Positions 1-11,114 are shown, counted from the first letter of the stretch. The stretch is 64,000 nucleotides of DNA from Sipunculus nudus (GCA_026874595.1 CM049307.1:34762862-34826861); one strand, 5' to 3'. The notes: generated from the sequence alone by a model not told the origin. A program made the numbers and translations.

Positions 1-188
1 AAGAATATGAAACACAGCACTGCCACAGTGATTGATGCCCATCGCCAGCGATAAGGTGCTTCGTGAAAGGATGGTCCTTCAATTTTATTTGCATAGCTGC
101 CATCTGATTGGAACATCGGCAGGAGCTCTTCTCTATCAATGTCCTTCTTCCTCCTCCCTGGGCTCCGGCCTTTCCTTGGTTTACTCAT
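1..188 (-). CDS. N-terminal exon of an unidentified membrane protein, cut by the window edge
   Basis: Read from ATG at 188-186 down to base 1, the minus strand stays open for 62 codons and leaves the window without a stop. The product starts MSKPRKGRSPGRRKKD, strongly basic. It continues with DREELLPMF, an acidic dileucine signal of the [DE]xxxL[LI] type typical of endosomal or lysosomal membrane proteins. Near residues 49-62, after the basic stretch RWRW, a hydrophobic run (ASITVAVLCFIF) looks like the start of a first transmembrane helix. The codons read like genuine coding sequence, unlike the repeats elsewhere. Upstream there is a plausible splice acceptor (TTTATGTTCAG, ending at 228), so 189-227 would be 5' UTR of the same exon. 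I do not recognise the family. A lysosomal multi-pass transporter is a guess from the dileucine and helix only. Confidence 0.6.
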   Translation of the reverse strand, partial: MSKPRKGRSPGRRKKDIDREELLPMFQSDGSYANKIEGPSFHEAPYRWRWASITVAVLCFIF

Positions 189-227
189 GTTTATGATTCA
201 GGTAGGAATCACTTGACTCTGGAGTTC
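189..227 (-). other. putative 5' UTR segment and splice acceptor of the left-edge gene
   Basis: On the minus strand a T-rich stretch ends in CAG at 230-228 and is followed by 39 nt up to the ATG at 188. This would place a 5' UTR intron upstream. No branch point or upstream exon was identified, so the call rests on the acceptor alone. Confidence 0.35.
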
Positions 228-855
228 CTGAACATAAATACAAACATAATCAATCATAATGAATATATACAGTGACAAAGTAACAAACAAAATAAGAAAT
301 TTCTTGGCATAGAAGATGCCATAGTATCCCCAGACAATTAAGGCGTACCCCTTTCTAAAATAATCCCCCTTCTTCAGAAGCATAAACTGACATATGACAA
401 GGCCAAGACCACCAGGGTCATAGTCACAAATGTATGAACTTCTTGAAGGGGACAATTCACATATCAAATTTAAAGAAAAGAAAACAAGTTATTCAAAAAT
501 ATTGGTACATATACACAGCGTATGAGCGCGCATGGAACTCTGCCAATGGTCTGCAGAATGAACAAATCTTACAACTATAGTCTGTTCCACTGATGGGCAC
601 CCACTGAAATATGTTAATCTTTTCTAAATATCACAGAAAGTAAGCTGCAATGGAGGAATGAGGCATACTCCTTATTAACTAGATTGAAACCAAAACCATA
701 CCTTGTTAAATATTTAAGTAATTCGTTAAAATCAAAATATGAGATAATTCTAAAAATAACAGTCCCTTTGTTACAACATCTTAACCAAACTGTCCAGTGA
801 ATGGTACAAAGTTACAAAACCATGACTAATTTAATTTATTCACTTTAATATCAGT
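228..855. other. unassigned AT-rich stretch
   Basis: If the left-edge model is right this is its first intron or upstream flank. No recognisable repeat end, tRNA box or exon was seen. The open frame on the minus strand at 467-198 has no family resemblance and ends just before the proposed acceptor. Confidence 0.4.
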
Positions 856-1110
856 GGGGGCGGTGGTGTAATGGTTAAGGTGTGGGGCTCACAATCGAGA
901 GGCGGTGAGTTCGAATCCAGGTCAGACCCCAACCGTGCCAAGATCTTTGGGTACCAGTAAATACTGATAAGGTAATCTGCGATGGAATAGCCTCTTATCC
1001 AGGAGGAGTTTAACTCCTAAGTTGTTTCACGTTACAGAAACTGGGATAAGCTCCACCCTGATGAGGCATTAGGCTCAGGTATAAAAACCCAACAGACTTA
1101 ACCTTTTTAC
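856..1110 (+). mobile_element. tRNA-derived SINE
   Basis: The head is tRNA-like. There is an A-box-like TGGTGTAATGGTTAAGG near 864-880, a perfect B-box-like GTTCGAATCC at 909-918, and a closing GACCCC at about 925-930. The body contains the stretch GTTTCACGTTACAGAAACTG followed by GGGATAAGCTCC. From memory this resembles the conserved central domain of broadly distributed mollusc SINEs; the exact superfamily name (Meta/MESC type) needs a search. A T-rich tail follows. It cannot be a functional tRNA gene, because the anticodon-arm region does not fold cleanly and the body continues well beyond the tRNA length. Confidence 0.7.
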
Positions 1111-1768
1111 CTACCAAACAAACTTATGAAGGCATATGTAAATGCTCACATGGTGAAACAACTACATTTAAAGACTGTTGAATGGTTGTTGAGTGTCAAA
1201 ATTATTCTAACTATGGACCCATGGGTCTTGACTCTCAGATGAATTTGATTGTAAGGATATTTCAATGCTGGACCATTACTTTTCAAGTACATGTGAACCA
1301 TGTATATGAAAATGCAAGTACTAAACAATTTGAACAAGAACCAATAACACAAACATCATTACTTAAATACTGGATTAGGTGCACAAAACACAAAATTGAT
1401 TGATTATATAAATCTTATCTGCCCAAAATCAAATAGCATGAGTTTTTTGTACTATAAACTTTCCTTTTCATATCATTGTTGACTGTACGATGGTCAACAG
1501 ACGAGGGACAATGCACACCATCGCATAAGCTCACAGGTTAGCTAAAAATATGAGGTGCCACCAGTATTCAGGAACTGAAGAAACTAATTATGATCAATAA
1601 GGGCATCACTAGATAACATTGCATCTAAATACTAACATTACTGTGATTTGATGGGAGAAAAAAACTACAGGAGTCACCACCAGTCTTATACAACTGAAGG
1701 AACTAGTCATGTTCATAAAACATACCTGGTTTAAGTGACCTCCCTGGATATTTACTAAGAAGTTTCTA
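1111..1768 (+). repeat. mosaic of R2 and R3 repeat pieces
   Basis: At 1211 there is an R2-type 5' palindrome (GGACCCATGGGTC) followed by a degenerate arm. Bases about 1263-1390 match 36503-36610, inside an R3 element. An R3-type 3' end (CATCGCATAAGCTCACAGG, then TTAGCTAAAAA) closes at about 1549. R2 sequence resumes and ends in TCAGCTGAGCTAAAAAT near 1898, inside the duplication unit. The simplest reading is an R3 fragment inserted into an R2 element. No coding potential. Confidence 0.5.
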
Positions 1769-1899
1769 GGTCCAGGAGTTAAGATTTGTGCCCTGCAAAC
1801 AGACACCCAGATGGCCGGGCACCTGGATGCCCTGATGGGAGACAGACAATGTGCCATTCCTATACCTCAGTTGACCTTCAAGTCAGCTGAGCTAAAAAT

Positions 1900-3250
1900 T
1901 GTAATTGTAGTAAAAGTGAGACTGCTAACCCATGACAGAAGCCATGCCTCTTGGCTAAAAAGGTTCAGTAGAAAAAGAAGGTTGTAACTATATAAATGTT
2001 GTGTTTTTGTTAAGTTGTTTTACATCTCATTATCAGGCCTTTGCTTCCTTTTCAGCTTAAGTGTCAAATTGTGTGGGACAGATGGTGGAACAGACTATAA
2101 ACATCTAATACATCAAGGGACTTCGTGAATCCACAAAAATCAGTGTAGAAGGGATGAAGTAAGGCATGGTGGCAAGGGGAAATAGTTAGATGTGTTACAT
2201 ATAAGCATGGATGTCTGCCAATTAAACATGCTTGAAGGTGGCACCACCTATTATTTGAAAAAGAAACTATCCAAGATGTATGCACATACAAAGGTTCAGG
2301 TGGAAAAGTCTAACCACCGCCGAGATATGAGTGATTTTATCCCACAGCAGACAAACAGATGGACGCTGTCCAAAATGGTTGCAGGTGGTGACACCAGTTT
2401 TGTGTATGATGGAGAGATATGTGAGATCCAAACACATGCCAAACTTCAGGCAGATACGTCAAACCAGTGAGGAGATATAAGCATTGATGTCTGCAGCATG
2501 AATGTGAATGTAGGTGGTGACACCTGTCATAAAATCACGAAAGCTATACAGGATGTATAAGCATGCCAAGTTTCAGGTGAATAAGTCAAACCACTGCCGA
2601 GATATGAGTGATTTTAACCCAAGTCAAAGGAACAGATGGACACTGTGCAAAAATGGTTGCAGGTGGTGCCATCAGTTTCTTGTATGATACAGAGCTATGT
2701 GAGATCTAAACACTTGCAAATTTTCAGGAAGAAAGGTCAAACAGGTCTGGAGATTTAGGCATGGATGTCTGCAGTGTGAATGTGAATGTAGGTGGTGCCA
2801 CATGTCAGAAAATCAAGAAAGCTATCGAGGATGTATAGGCATGCCAAATTTCAGGTGAATTAGTCAAACCACTGCAGAGATAGGGGTGATTTTAACCCAA
2901 GGCAGAAAAATCAGATGGATGCTGTGCAAAAATGATTGTAGATGGTGCCACCATTATTGTGTATGTTATAAAGCTATCCAAGGGCTACATTTGCGCAAAA
3001 AACTTTTCCTGATTGGTCAAACGAGTCTGAAGATATGTGTGTTTGTGTGTCAAAACAGACGCACAGATGGACGCACTGGACAGAGGAAAAATCAGAGGTC
3101 AACGCAAAATGGTTAGACACCAGTTCACATGTGTAAGTTTCAGAAAAATTGGTCCAGTAGTCTCAGAGGAGTTCTCCGGAAACCAATACAGCGCCAGGAC
3201 CCGGTCAGAAACACAGTATCCGCAAAACTTTGTTTTGGCGAATACAATTA
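1900..3250 (+). repeat. R1 repeat element, unit A copy 1
   Basis: From about 2118 the sequence runs through degenerate tandem modules with the phrases 'gccgagatatgagtgatttta', 'cagacaaacagatggacgctgt' and 'aggtggtgccacc'. It ends in the R1 3' hairpin at about 3217-3247, GTATCCGCAAAAC paired with GTTTTGGCGAATAC. Modules are about 130-150 bp. Unit B retains only about 470 bp of this element because of an internal deletion. Confidence 0.6.
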
Positions 3251-3260
3251 CTACTGACTA

Positions 3261-3548
3261 TGTGGTGAAAATGACAACCAAACATCTGGTGAAAATAACA
3301 ACTAAACATCTGGTGAAAATGACAACCACACAGCTGGTGAAAATGACAACTAAACATACGGTGAAAATGACATTTAACAGCTGGTGATAAATGACAGCTA
3401 AACATCTGGTGAAAATCACAACCAAACATCTGGTGAAAATCACAAGTAAACATCTTGTGAAAATCACAACCAAACATCTGGTGAAAATCACAACTAAAAA
3501 TCTGGTCAAAATCACAACCAAACATCTTGTGAAAATGTCAACTCAAAA
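3261..3548 (+). repeat. 24-bp minisatellite
   Basis: About 12 degenerate copies of a 24-bp unit with consensus CATCTGGTGAAAATCACAAC plus CAAA. Because 24 is a multiple of three, several frames on both strands stay open and read as octapeptide repeats such as KITTKHLV. These are by-products of the period. The array starts directly downstream of the R1 3' end. Confidence 0.85.
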
Positions 3549-4735
3549 TGTATCTTTGTTTATAAAATATATCATGGAACACCTCAGTCTTGGTTTTGTT
3601 GGCTGCTTGTAACCACTATGTAATCATGTCATATTCTGTCACCTCACACTGAATCAGTTTATGGAACAATAAAATAACTACAGGGCCATCTTGGATCAGG
3701 TTGCAGAACAATTAGAAATTGGAGGACTTGATAAAATAACTACGTAGAACAATACGATAATAAAAGGGCTGATTTATCTGTCATCATGTGATGATATATA
3801 TTTAAATATCCATCCCAATATATTATATATTATATATAAATATTCTATTCTAATATTTAAATTATATCAGGATACAAAATACTAAATTTATTTATAGGTA
3901 TACTTTACACATCACAAAATTCATGCAAAACACAAGGAATGTTTAATTTTAAATTACCATTTACATGAACTAATTTGCCTAGTGAACAAATCAAGAAACC
4001 TGGTATCTAAAATTAACACATTAAATAATATTTTAACTCTTTGACAAATAATGCATGTACTTTATGAGATATGATGCTCCTCATGCTTTCTGTCCACTCT
4101 GATTTTCAGAAGTGAAAGTCCCAGTGTGTGTATTCATTATTGAAGTTCTTGTGTTCCAATAAACACCTCTGAATTATGCCCAAGTTCGTCATGTGTGACC
4201 AGTATTCATTGTTGCAACTTGGTCAACCTTAGCAAATATTCAAGTGACTGGTCTCTACCATGTTAATACGGTTTACATGACAAATAACCATCACCAAGAA
4301 CTGTCTATATCATATGAATAAACTTACTACTTACCAATAGGAGGAACCAATTATTAATTGATATGTAACAGTTGTAATCATTTGGTACTGTGATGTATTC
4401 TGAACTGTGGACATTCAGATAATACACTGCCTTTTTACTACATACTAAGTGAACACATACAAAGCTGTGCTGTGTTGATATTAAGACAGATCAATACGGC
4501 CAAGGTGAAGAAGACTTCTTATGAAGTATGTCTGTGGCGGTATCTACTTGTATATCAATAAATGAACAGTGAACACAATGTGTCTCCAGACAGGTATCAC
4601 AGCACAAACACTGAATAGGACAATAAATACAGCTGGTGTATGTTAACCTAGCAGTGTATTGTATAATATACCATTCACTGCATTTAACAGTAACATAGAA
4701 CCTGAAAGTTACTAACAACAACCTGTCAAACTTGG
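3549..4735. other. non-coding, AT-rich part of duplication unit A
   Basis: Duplicated at 19150-20335. No convincing exon, RNA gene or transposon end was seen. It contains short AT-rich runs such as 3820-3850. Confidence 0.5.
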
Positions 4736-5000
4736 AGCATGGTGGTATAATGGTGGTATAAAGGTTAAAGGAGCTGGACTTGGGTAATTGCGCAAGGTTG
4801 TGGGTTTGCATCCTGATGTAACAGCTGTCTGCGCTAAGACTCCTAGGCAAAGTCTTTACCACAAGGATGCGCTCTCTTGACCCAGGAGTGAATGGGTATT
4901 GATCATGGGTGGAAGGCAAATGTAGAACGAATAACCTTCTAGTGCCTGTTATGACTGCTTGGTTTGTATGCTCCCCAGTGAGCCAAGAAAAGCTACAAAT
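4736..5000 (+). mobile_element. tRNA-derived SINE, unit A
   Basis: The head has a TGGTATAATGGTTAAAGG-type A box, locally duplicated, and a B box GTGGGTTTGCATCC near 4800-4813. The body includes CTTGACCCAGGAGTGAATGG. The same body appears in the opposite orientation at 12074-12308. Copies in unit B are at 20336-20600 (+) and 22257-22492 (-). The body differs from that of the SINE at 856-1110, so at least two SINE families are present. Confidence 0.7.
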
Positions 5001-5844
5001 TATCACATCTCAAGTAAAATTGCATTACTCCTTGCCCTGTTAATTGACAACAAAAGCCTTTTTCAAATTTCATCACAAAATTGCCCAAATATCACTCCAT
5101 TAAATTGTTAATAATAGCTCTAGGTATAAGTCTTAATAAATATAGCAACAAATCTGCATCATAAGAGGCACTTATTTCTGCATGAACATGGAGACATGTC
5201 CTATTATTTATAAACAAAACATAAAGCACCCCAATATGGACTGGTCTTGGATACCAGCACGGCAGCAGTTGAACCAAATGATTACTTTTCTCACAAAAAC
5301 TGGTGCTGAGGAAAAGAGAGGACTTATTTTTCACTGCCTTACTCCATATTTAAGTATATATATATAACTGCAGTACAAGTGAAACATGACTTTTTAATAT
5401 TTTTTTATAAAAATATTTTTATCTGACCCTTGGATAAGCTGTTCCGGCAATTGTGACTGGTATCATGACTCCCAGGCCCAGTCCATTGATTTAAGAGAAG
5501 CCTGTGTGTCATGTTTTCATGGCTACATTGCCACATATGTTGTCTTACAAACAGCTTGAATATAGTTCACAAACACATACATCCATAACAGGGGGATTTT
5601 TACAGCCTTTCTCAGCAATTTTTAACCCATATTTCTTTAATATATATGCAGGATAAGTCAGAAATCCTACAGAAAATGAAAAGACTGGAACTATCATCAT
5701 GATTCTAATGATTTATTTATGATAATTTATTCAAATTTTATATATTAAGAATTTGAACAAATGACCAATGCAACACAGTTTAAGTAATTATGACTGAGAA
5801 ATTACAATTCTGTGTGTGAACAGTTAACCACCACTGCACACTGA
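5001..5844. other. non-coding flank left of the hAT insertion
   Basis: Present in both duplication units (B: 20601-21444). Short open frames here are conserved only because the duplication is young. No recognised feature. Confidence 0.45.
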
Positions 5845-5852
5845 GCAGTGAC
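5845..5852 (+). repeat. hAT target site duplication, left
   Basis: GCAGTGAC, repeated immediately right of the element at 11263-11270 and present once at the empty site 21445-21452. Confidence 0.95.
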
Positions 5853-5865
5853 CAGACCTGGGAGC

Positions 5866-6010
5866 CGCCGCCGAATTGAGCCAGCCGCCGCCGTTTATTA
5901 TATAAGCAAGCCGCCGCCGATTCTTTTTTTGAGCCGCCACCGCCAGCCAGCCGCCGCCGATTATTTTAAACCGGCTCAGCCGCCGGCGAAATACTGAATA
6001 CGCCGGTGAT
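5866..6010 (+). repeat. 5' subterminal AGCCGCCGCCG motif array of the hAT
   Basis: About five copies of AGCCGCCGCCG separated by 10-20 bp AT-rich spacers, ending in GGCTCAGCCGCCGGCG. The right subterminus (about 11115-11250) has related CAGCC and CTCAGCCGG copies in the same orientation. In hAT elements such clustered subterminal hexamer-like motifs are bound by the BED-finger transposase; that role here is inference. Confidence 0.7.
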
Positions 6011-6149
6011 AAAAGGCTGTATTAGACATTCTGTGACAACAGCAAGACAGCCTTTTCTGGATATTGTACCATATAGCAATAACACGTCAAAGTCGTCAAT
6101 ACGAACCATTTTTTCCAGCAGTTAGTAATCTTTCCAACTTACGCTAGGC

Positions 6150-6192
6150 GCCGCTACCGCTCCACAGGCTCACCAGTGGTTGCGGTAGCGGC
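6150..6192. other. GC-rich hairpin inside the hAT 5' region
   Basis: GCCGCTACCGC (6150-6160) pairs perfectly with GCGGTAGCGGC (6182-6192), with an inner CCAC/GTGG extension. It lies upstream of the transposase, so it could mark the promoter or 5' UTR, but nothing else supports that. Confidence 0.4.
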
Positions 6193-6490
6193 CTCTTGTG
6201 GATGAATGTCATGGAAACCTGTTGGCTGACTCGGGACTCGTTGGAATCATCTCACTGCGTCTGTGCAGACGGCACATGCTCCGTAAATTTATAACGGAAG
6301 GTTTTTATAAACGTCATTGTCAGTGGTTTAATCTTGTATAAAATTTAAAAGCTCGTCTTACCTAGACATCAGTAGTGTTATAGTGCACCGGGCACGTGAT
6401 GTGTGTATGGCTTACTTGTTAAAATTATGAAAAAGTATTCCGTATCCCCCAAGAACTGATACTGATGCAGCTGCTTAATGATCAGATACT

Positions 6491-6493
<3 letters not shown>

Positions 6494-6538
<45 letters not shown>
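6494..6538. repeat. TA microsatellite
   Basis: About 22 TA dinucleotides, internal to the hAT element. Confidence 0.95.
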
Positions 6539-6540
<2 letters not shown>

Positions 6541-6950
6541 CAAATGTTTATCACTTTAAATGTCGATTAGAAACTATTGGCCTTATAATCAGATAATATA
6601 AGCAGAGAACGATGTCTGGCATTATGTGCTCTGAGTTTCCCCAGCCACGGTGGGCCGGGACCGCCTGTTTAAAGTTGTTACAATGTATTAAGTGTCAGTT
6701 TTGTGGCTCTGTTAGCAAAGGTCACACAGGTTGTTATATTGATAAATCACCGACTACTAATTGATTGTACAATATTTATTTAATTTTTAAAAGAATAAAG
6801 CATTGCTCTGACTTATATAAGTTATAATCACTTCTGAATCGTACTGATGAATAGTCTTGTGTGTATAGGGAAAATACAGTAATACACGTTTCCTTTGTAA
6901 CGGCTGTGACTTTGTGACTAACTGCCCTCGGTTCAGATTCCTAACCGGCT

Positions 6951-6967
6951 CCCCCCCCCCCCCCCCC
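6951..6967. repeat. poly-C tract
   Basis: Seventeen consecutive C, internal to the hAT element. Confidence 0.95.
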
Positions 6968-7127
6968 GCGACCTCCGACCCCAATCCTCCGGTATTCAGG
7001 CTAAGGCTTATAGGCATAAATTAACACGCAGCCGTCATGGTTACCATTCAAGTGCCATTACTGACATAGCAAGCAGTATAATATATACCTTATACATACA
7101 GAGTTACATATCTCTGCAACACGTGTA

Positions 7128-7130
<3 letters not shown>

Positions 7131-7188
<58 letters not shown>
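7131..7188. repeat. TA microsatellite
   Basis: About 29 TA dinucleotides, internal to the hAT element, upstream of the transposase exon. Confidence 0.95.
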
Positions 7189-7191
<3 letters not shown>

Positions 7192-7772
7192 TTTCTTCAT
7201 ATTCAGTGCTCACAAACAGTAAAAAATGACAGTTTCTCAATAAGGATTGTGTCATTTGTTTAATTGTTTACAAAGTTGTCAGTTTGCAAGATCTTCGGGT
7301 CAGCAGTAATATAGGGGTATGGACTGTTTTCCAAATACTTTGACAGCACTTTTTTTTTATGAACACTGAATCATTGATCATCTTGATTTTGCATGCTCAT
7401 CAATTTTTCATGGAATTGAAAGCTTGTTTCAATATGTTACTGTTTCAACTTGTAACATTATATAAATGTGTTTATTGAGACATTTATTTAAAAAAAACGA
7501 AACTGATCTTTCTCTAAAATGTACGTAATATGTACTATGAAACTGCAGGGCACGAATCATATAAGAATATTAAAGAAATAAAAATCCAGTGAAATTTATA
7601 TGACATAACTTTGAACCAGGTAAAGCCTTAAAATTTTTATTTTATTTTATATTCTAACCATGTGTTTGGCATCATGAAAACAGGATGTTATTATGTTAAT
7701 ATGTTATTACATTTTTTAAATTATATTGGATCAAGCACTTACATTATTCGGAATGTTATGGTATTATTAATG

Positions 7773-7784
7773 TTTGTATTTCAG
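7773..7784 (+). promoter_or_regulatory. likely splice acceptor before the transposase exon
   Basis: A T-rich tract ends in CAG at 7782-7784, 10 nt before the first in-frame ATG. An in-frame TAA at 7768-7770 closes the frame just upstream. Both agree with an exon beginning at 7785. Confidence 0.5.
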
Positions 7785-7794
7785 AGAGCAGCAT

Positions 7795-9840
7795 ATGGTT
7801 GAGATAAATGCAACAACGAGTCAACAAGGGAATTTAAGGAAGCGAAGAACCCCAAACACAAATGTTTCAATTAATCTGGCTCCTGAAAATTCCAAACTGA
7901 TGTCATACAAAGTTATATCTGATCCTGCAAAGGTAAAACGACATAGCAAAGTCTGGAGATACTATGGTCTTTTAGCAGATGGCAATGGAACTATCCTTCA
8001 AGAAGATGTATATTACTGTCGTCCATGTTTAACACAGGAAATAGACCTGCTCCGTGAAGGAAAAGCTGCACACATATCACGAATTCATCACCTTGAGGGT
8101 GGTACAGGCACAGGAAATATAAAAGTTCATCTCTTCAAAAAGCATAACATTGACACAGACAAGGACAGTGTGTTAAGAAAACAAAAAAATGTCTTAACAA
8201 ATTATTGCCAGTTGAAACCAACAGCAGCAAATTCACAATACGACATGAATAGAGATATTGTTCTATGGCTAAGTGAAGACTTGCAACCATTCAGCATTGT
8301 GGACAAAACTGGCTTCAAAAAGTTCACAGAGAAGAACTTTGGTATAAAATTGCCAGACAGGTCTACACTGGGGAAAGCCCCATTTGTTGACATGTACAAG
8401 ACCATTAAAGAGCACATTAAGTCAGAGCTACAGAGGGCTGAATCAGCAACGCTAATGTTTGATGGCTGGACAGACAGGTACCAGAAACTGCCATTTTTGG
8501 GAGTAAGAGTAGCTGTGATGCTGGACTGGCAAGTAAAGATCTTCACTCTGAGCTGTGTGCCTCTGGAGGGCCACACAGCAGCTAACATGAAGGACCATTT
8601 GAAAGACCTCATCTCTGACTTCTTTGGGAAGAATGCCAATGATCTGAAATTGCATGCAGTTCATGATGGTGCAGCAAACATGATGAAAACCTCAAGGTTA
8701 TTGAATATTGACAACCCACAACACTGTGTTGCACATGTTCTTCATTTACTTCTGAGTGAAGATGGGTTTAACAAGTCTGCAGCAGTGTCCGAACTCTTAC
8801 ACAAAGCTAGGAATATTGTGACTGCTCTTCACTACAAAAGCTACTCCCTCAGTCAAGAAGCTCTGTTCGAAAACGACCTAGCGATATTTGACAAGATATC
8901 CGAAGCATGTCATGTTAATCAGTTGGACGAGCAGTTCCCATTCCAACAGTTCTTCCAAGAGCCAGACACAGCGTGTACTGATACAGCCCAGCAGGCCTCC
9001 CATAAAACGCTCAAGATCCAAAACTGCACCAGGTGGAACAGTGCTTTAAGCATGCTCGAGTCAATTCTTTCCATGAAGAACGCATGTATGAACATGCTTA
9101 AAAAAATCGGCAAGTATGACCTCGTCATGGACGACGACGAAATACTCCTATTGCAAAATGTCGTTGACTTTCTCCAACCATTTCGAGATATGACAGAAAT
9201 TGTTAGCATATCAGGGAATTCCCTTGCCATAATTCCACTGATTAAAGGTCATATAGAAAATGTCTGTCAGGCGAAAGCTGGGGATTGCCCTGAAATCAAA
9301 CAACTAAAGAAAGCAGTTGCAAGCAGGATTGATGACCGATTAAGGATGTCAGACACTGCCAGAATGGCATGCATGGTTGATCCAGCCGTACGCCACATCT
9401 TTACTAAAGATGAAGTAATGGACACACTAATGGAGCAAGTAGATCCAAACCTACCAGGAGAAGGTGGCCCCTCAACATCTACAAATGTGGAGCCTAACAT
9501 GTCAAAGAAAATGAAGCTGTTGACATCACTAATTCCAAGCACATCTGTTGAAAAGGAAGACGATGGACTCAGAAATGAGATAAGAAATTATCAAGTACAT
9601 TCCCCAAATGTAGAGGAAAAGGCCAATGCATTGATGTTTTGGCAAAACAATCAAATGCATTATCCCCGACTCGCGATTGCAGCCAAAGAGTATCTTTCAA
9701 TCCCGTGTGCCAGTGTCCCCGTTGAGTGCATGTTTAGCACAACTGGTCTTATCATGAATTCAAAGAGGAGTTCACTAAGTCCTATGACAATGAATATGAC
9801 AACATTCATTCATGATAATATAAATTTCGTCAAGCCTTGA
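7795..9840 (+). CDS. hAT-superfamily transposase with BED zinc finger
   Basis: The 681-aa enzyme would excise and integrate the surrounding element in the nucleus by the DDE cut-and-paste reaction. Numbering from ATG at 7795, a BED-type finger has C75, C78, H112 and H117 as likely zinc ligands. The RNase H-like core has D223 in FDGWTD and D291 in HDGAANM, then the hAT-typical HCVAH (C311, H314) and the RW pair at 413-414 (TRWNSAL). The C-terminal dimerisation region has the third catalytic residue E644 in SVPVECMFS. All three acidic residues are present, with no stop or frameshift. The frame is open upstream only to 7771. A splice acceptor (TTTGTATTTCAG, ending 7784) sits just before the ATG, so an upstream exon may add residues or be non-coding. 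A possible polyadenylation signal AATAAA lies at 9941. An Ac/ZBED-like branch is likely; a domesticated host gene is unlikely given the intact TIRs and target duplication. Confidence 0.93.
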   Translation: MVEINATTSQQGNLRKRRTPNTNVSINLAPENSKLMSYKVISDPAKVKRHSKVWRYYGLLADGNGTILQEDVYYCRPCLTQEIDLLREGKAAHISRIHHLEGGTGTGNIKVHLFKKHNIDTDKDSVLRKQKNVLTNYCQLKPTAANSQYDMNRDIVLWLSEDLQPFSIVDKTGFKKFTEKNFGIKLPDRSTLGKAPFVDMYKTIKEHIKSELQRAESATLMFDGWTDRYQKLPFLGVRVAVMLDWQVKIFTLSCVPLEGHTAANMKDHLKDLISDFFGKNANDLKLHAVHDGAANMMKTSRLLNIDNPQHCVAHVLHLLLSEDGFNKSAAVSELLHKARNIVTALHYKSYSLSQEALFENDLAIFDKISEACHVNQLDEQFPFQQFFQEPDTACTDTAQQASHKTLKIQNCTRWNSALSMLESILSMKNACMNMLKKIGKYDLVMDDDEILLLQNVVDFLQPFRDMTEIVSISGNSLAIIPLIKGHIENVCQAKAGDCPEIKQLKKAVASRIDDRLRMSDTARMACMVDPAVRHIFTKDEVMDTLMEQVDPNLPGEGGPSTSTNVEPNMSKKMKLLTSLIPSTSVEKEDDGLRNEIRNYQVHSPNVEEKANALMFWQNNQMHYPRLAIAAKEYLSIPCASVPVECMFSTTGLIMNSKRSSLSPMTMNMTTFIHDNINFVKP

Positions 9841-11114
9841 ACGATTCATATGCATTATCTCCGAGCTCATATAGCCGCTACTAAATGAAACGGGTAAATC
9901 AGACTGGGACGGTAATCTAATTAGGTTAAGGTCACACTTAAATAAAAAAAAAAATTAACAGCTTACCAATCATATTTTTGAGCTGTAACAATAACCCAAC
10001 TGTCCGTCCGTCTGTCCTTAGTTTCAAGAACGCTAGTTATCATCGCCACTAGGCTATTTATTCCTGGAATATAAAAGTAATTATAAAAAACCACGTATGC
10101 CACGTGTTTATGGGGCTGCGCCATTATTTATGTTTAATCCAGGTTGCATAACCTACAGAGCTTCATCCATCCTGGGCAATGTGCACACATTACCTGATTA
10201 TAATGACATGCTAAATTATAGACTCCCGCGCATCTTTCATGTAGTCGGTAAAAAGTAAACATTGCAGATATTTCTTATCGCCGTCCCTACTTAGCCAGTT
10301 CTTGACCATGCTTCAGATAAATTTGAGATTTTTATGAAAACCTGAAATTTTGCTTTAATATTTCATGTGGGGTGTTATTTGAAGAAAATAAATTCAAACT
10401 CACTTTTGTACCCATAAGGCGATTAGCTCAAATACCACATATGTAATTTTATCAAGTTTCAGATGATTATTGTACAAGGCACATAACATATCCCCTTGTA
10501 ACATTGAATATAAGCTGTGGATTTGCTCCTCTAGACAAGACTTTGTGGTTTTAATAATTAATGGTAATCCTCAATATACTTTGATTAACCGAAGTAGGAA
10601 CATAATACTTTTTTTTTACCTAGTTCAAACTTTGAGGTTCAAGTGCATATCTTCATGGAACAAAATGTTTTGTACTCATAAGGTATTTTTTTTAATTTCT
10701 TATTAACTTAGGAGTATATAAGACATATGTTTGCACATGTTGCCAATTTCGGCAGAGGACTCGTTCAGCAAATGTTAAGCATGTTTTAACGGCGTTTCAT
10801 TTTAATATTTTCTCATTTTCATATATTTTTTGTACAACACAGGAGAATAATAACATGCACTTATTTTCTTTAATAAATCATTTTCTGTAACCAAATGTGT
10901 ACACATTTTTATTCCGAACAACCTTTAATAATACATTAACATGATAAAAATAATTGTGTGCCCATTCGTCATTATATGTTTGCCTTTAGTAGTAAAACTG
11001 TAGGCTAGCATCTAGTTTGCAAAAATACTTTCTTTTTGTTGTGATTATCTATGTTGTCAGTAATAAAAAAAATTATTATGAAAATAATGAGATTTTTGTC
11101 TATTAAACCTCTTC
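9841..11114 (+). other. 3' non-coding part of the hAT element
   Basis: AT-rich sequence with AATAAA at 9941 followed by an A-run. No second reading frame with domain character. Ends at the right subterminal motif cluster. Confidence 0.5.

Noticed and set aside
856-930. Possible functional tRNA gene
   Set aside because: A and B boxes are present, but the cloverleaf is poor and the sequence continues into a SINE body and tail.
3205-3612. Overlapping open frames encoding FHQMFGCD / KITTKHLV repeats (also 18806-19213)
   Set aside because: Both strands and several frames are open at once because the 24-bp period is a multiple of three; no start context, domain or splice evidence.
4491-5006. 171-codon minus-strand frame, conserved at 20092-20607
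   Set aside because: It runs antisense through a tRNA-derived SINE and its flank; conservation reflects the young duplication, not selection.
7774-7794. Transposase start at TTG 7774
   Set aside because: This lies in the polypyrimidine tract of a splice acceptor; the first ATG is at 7795.
8202-9542. Minus-strand open frames across the transposase
   Set aside because: Antisense shadows of the 7795-9840 coding exon.
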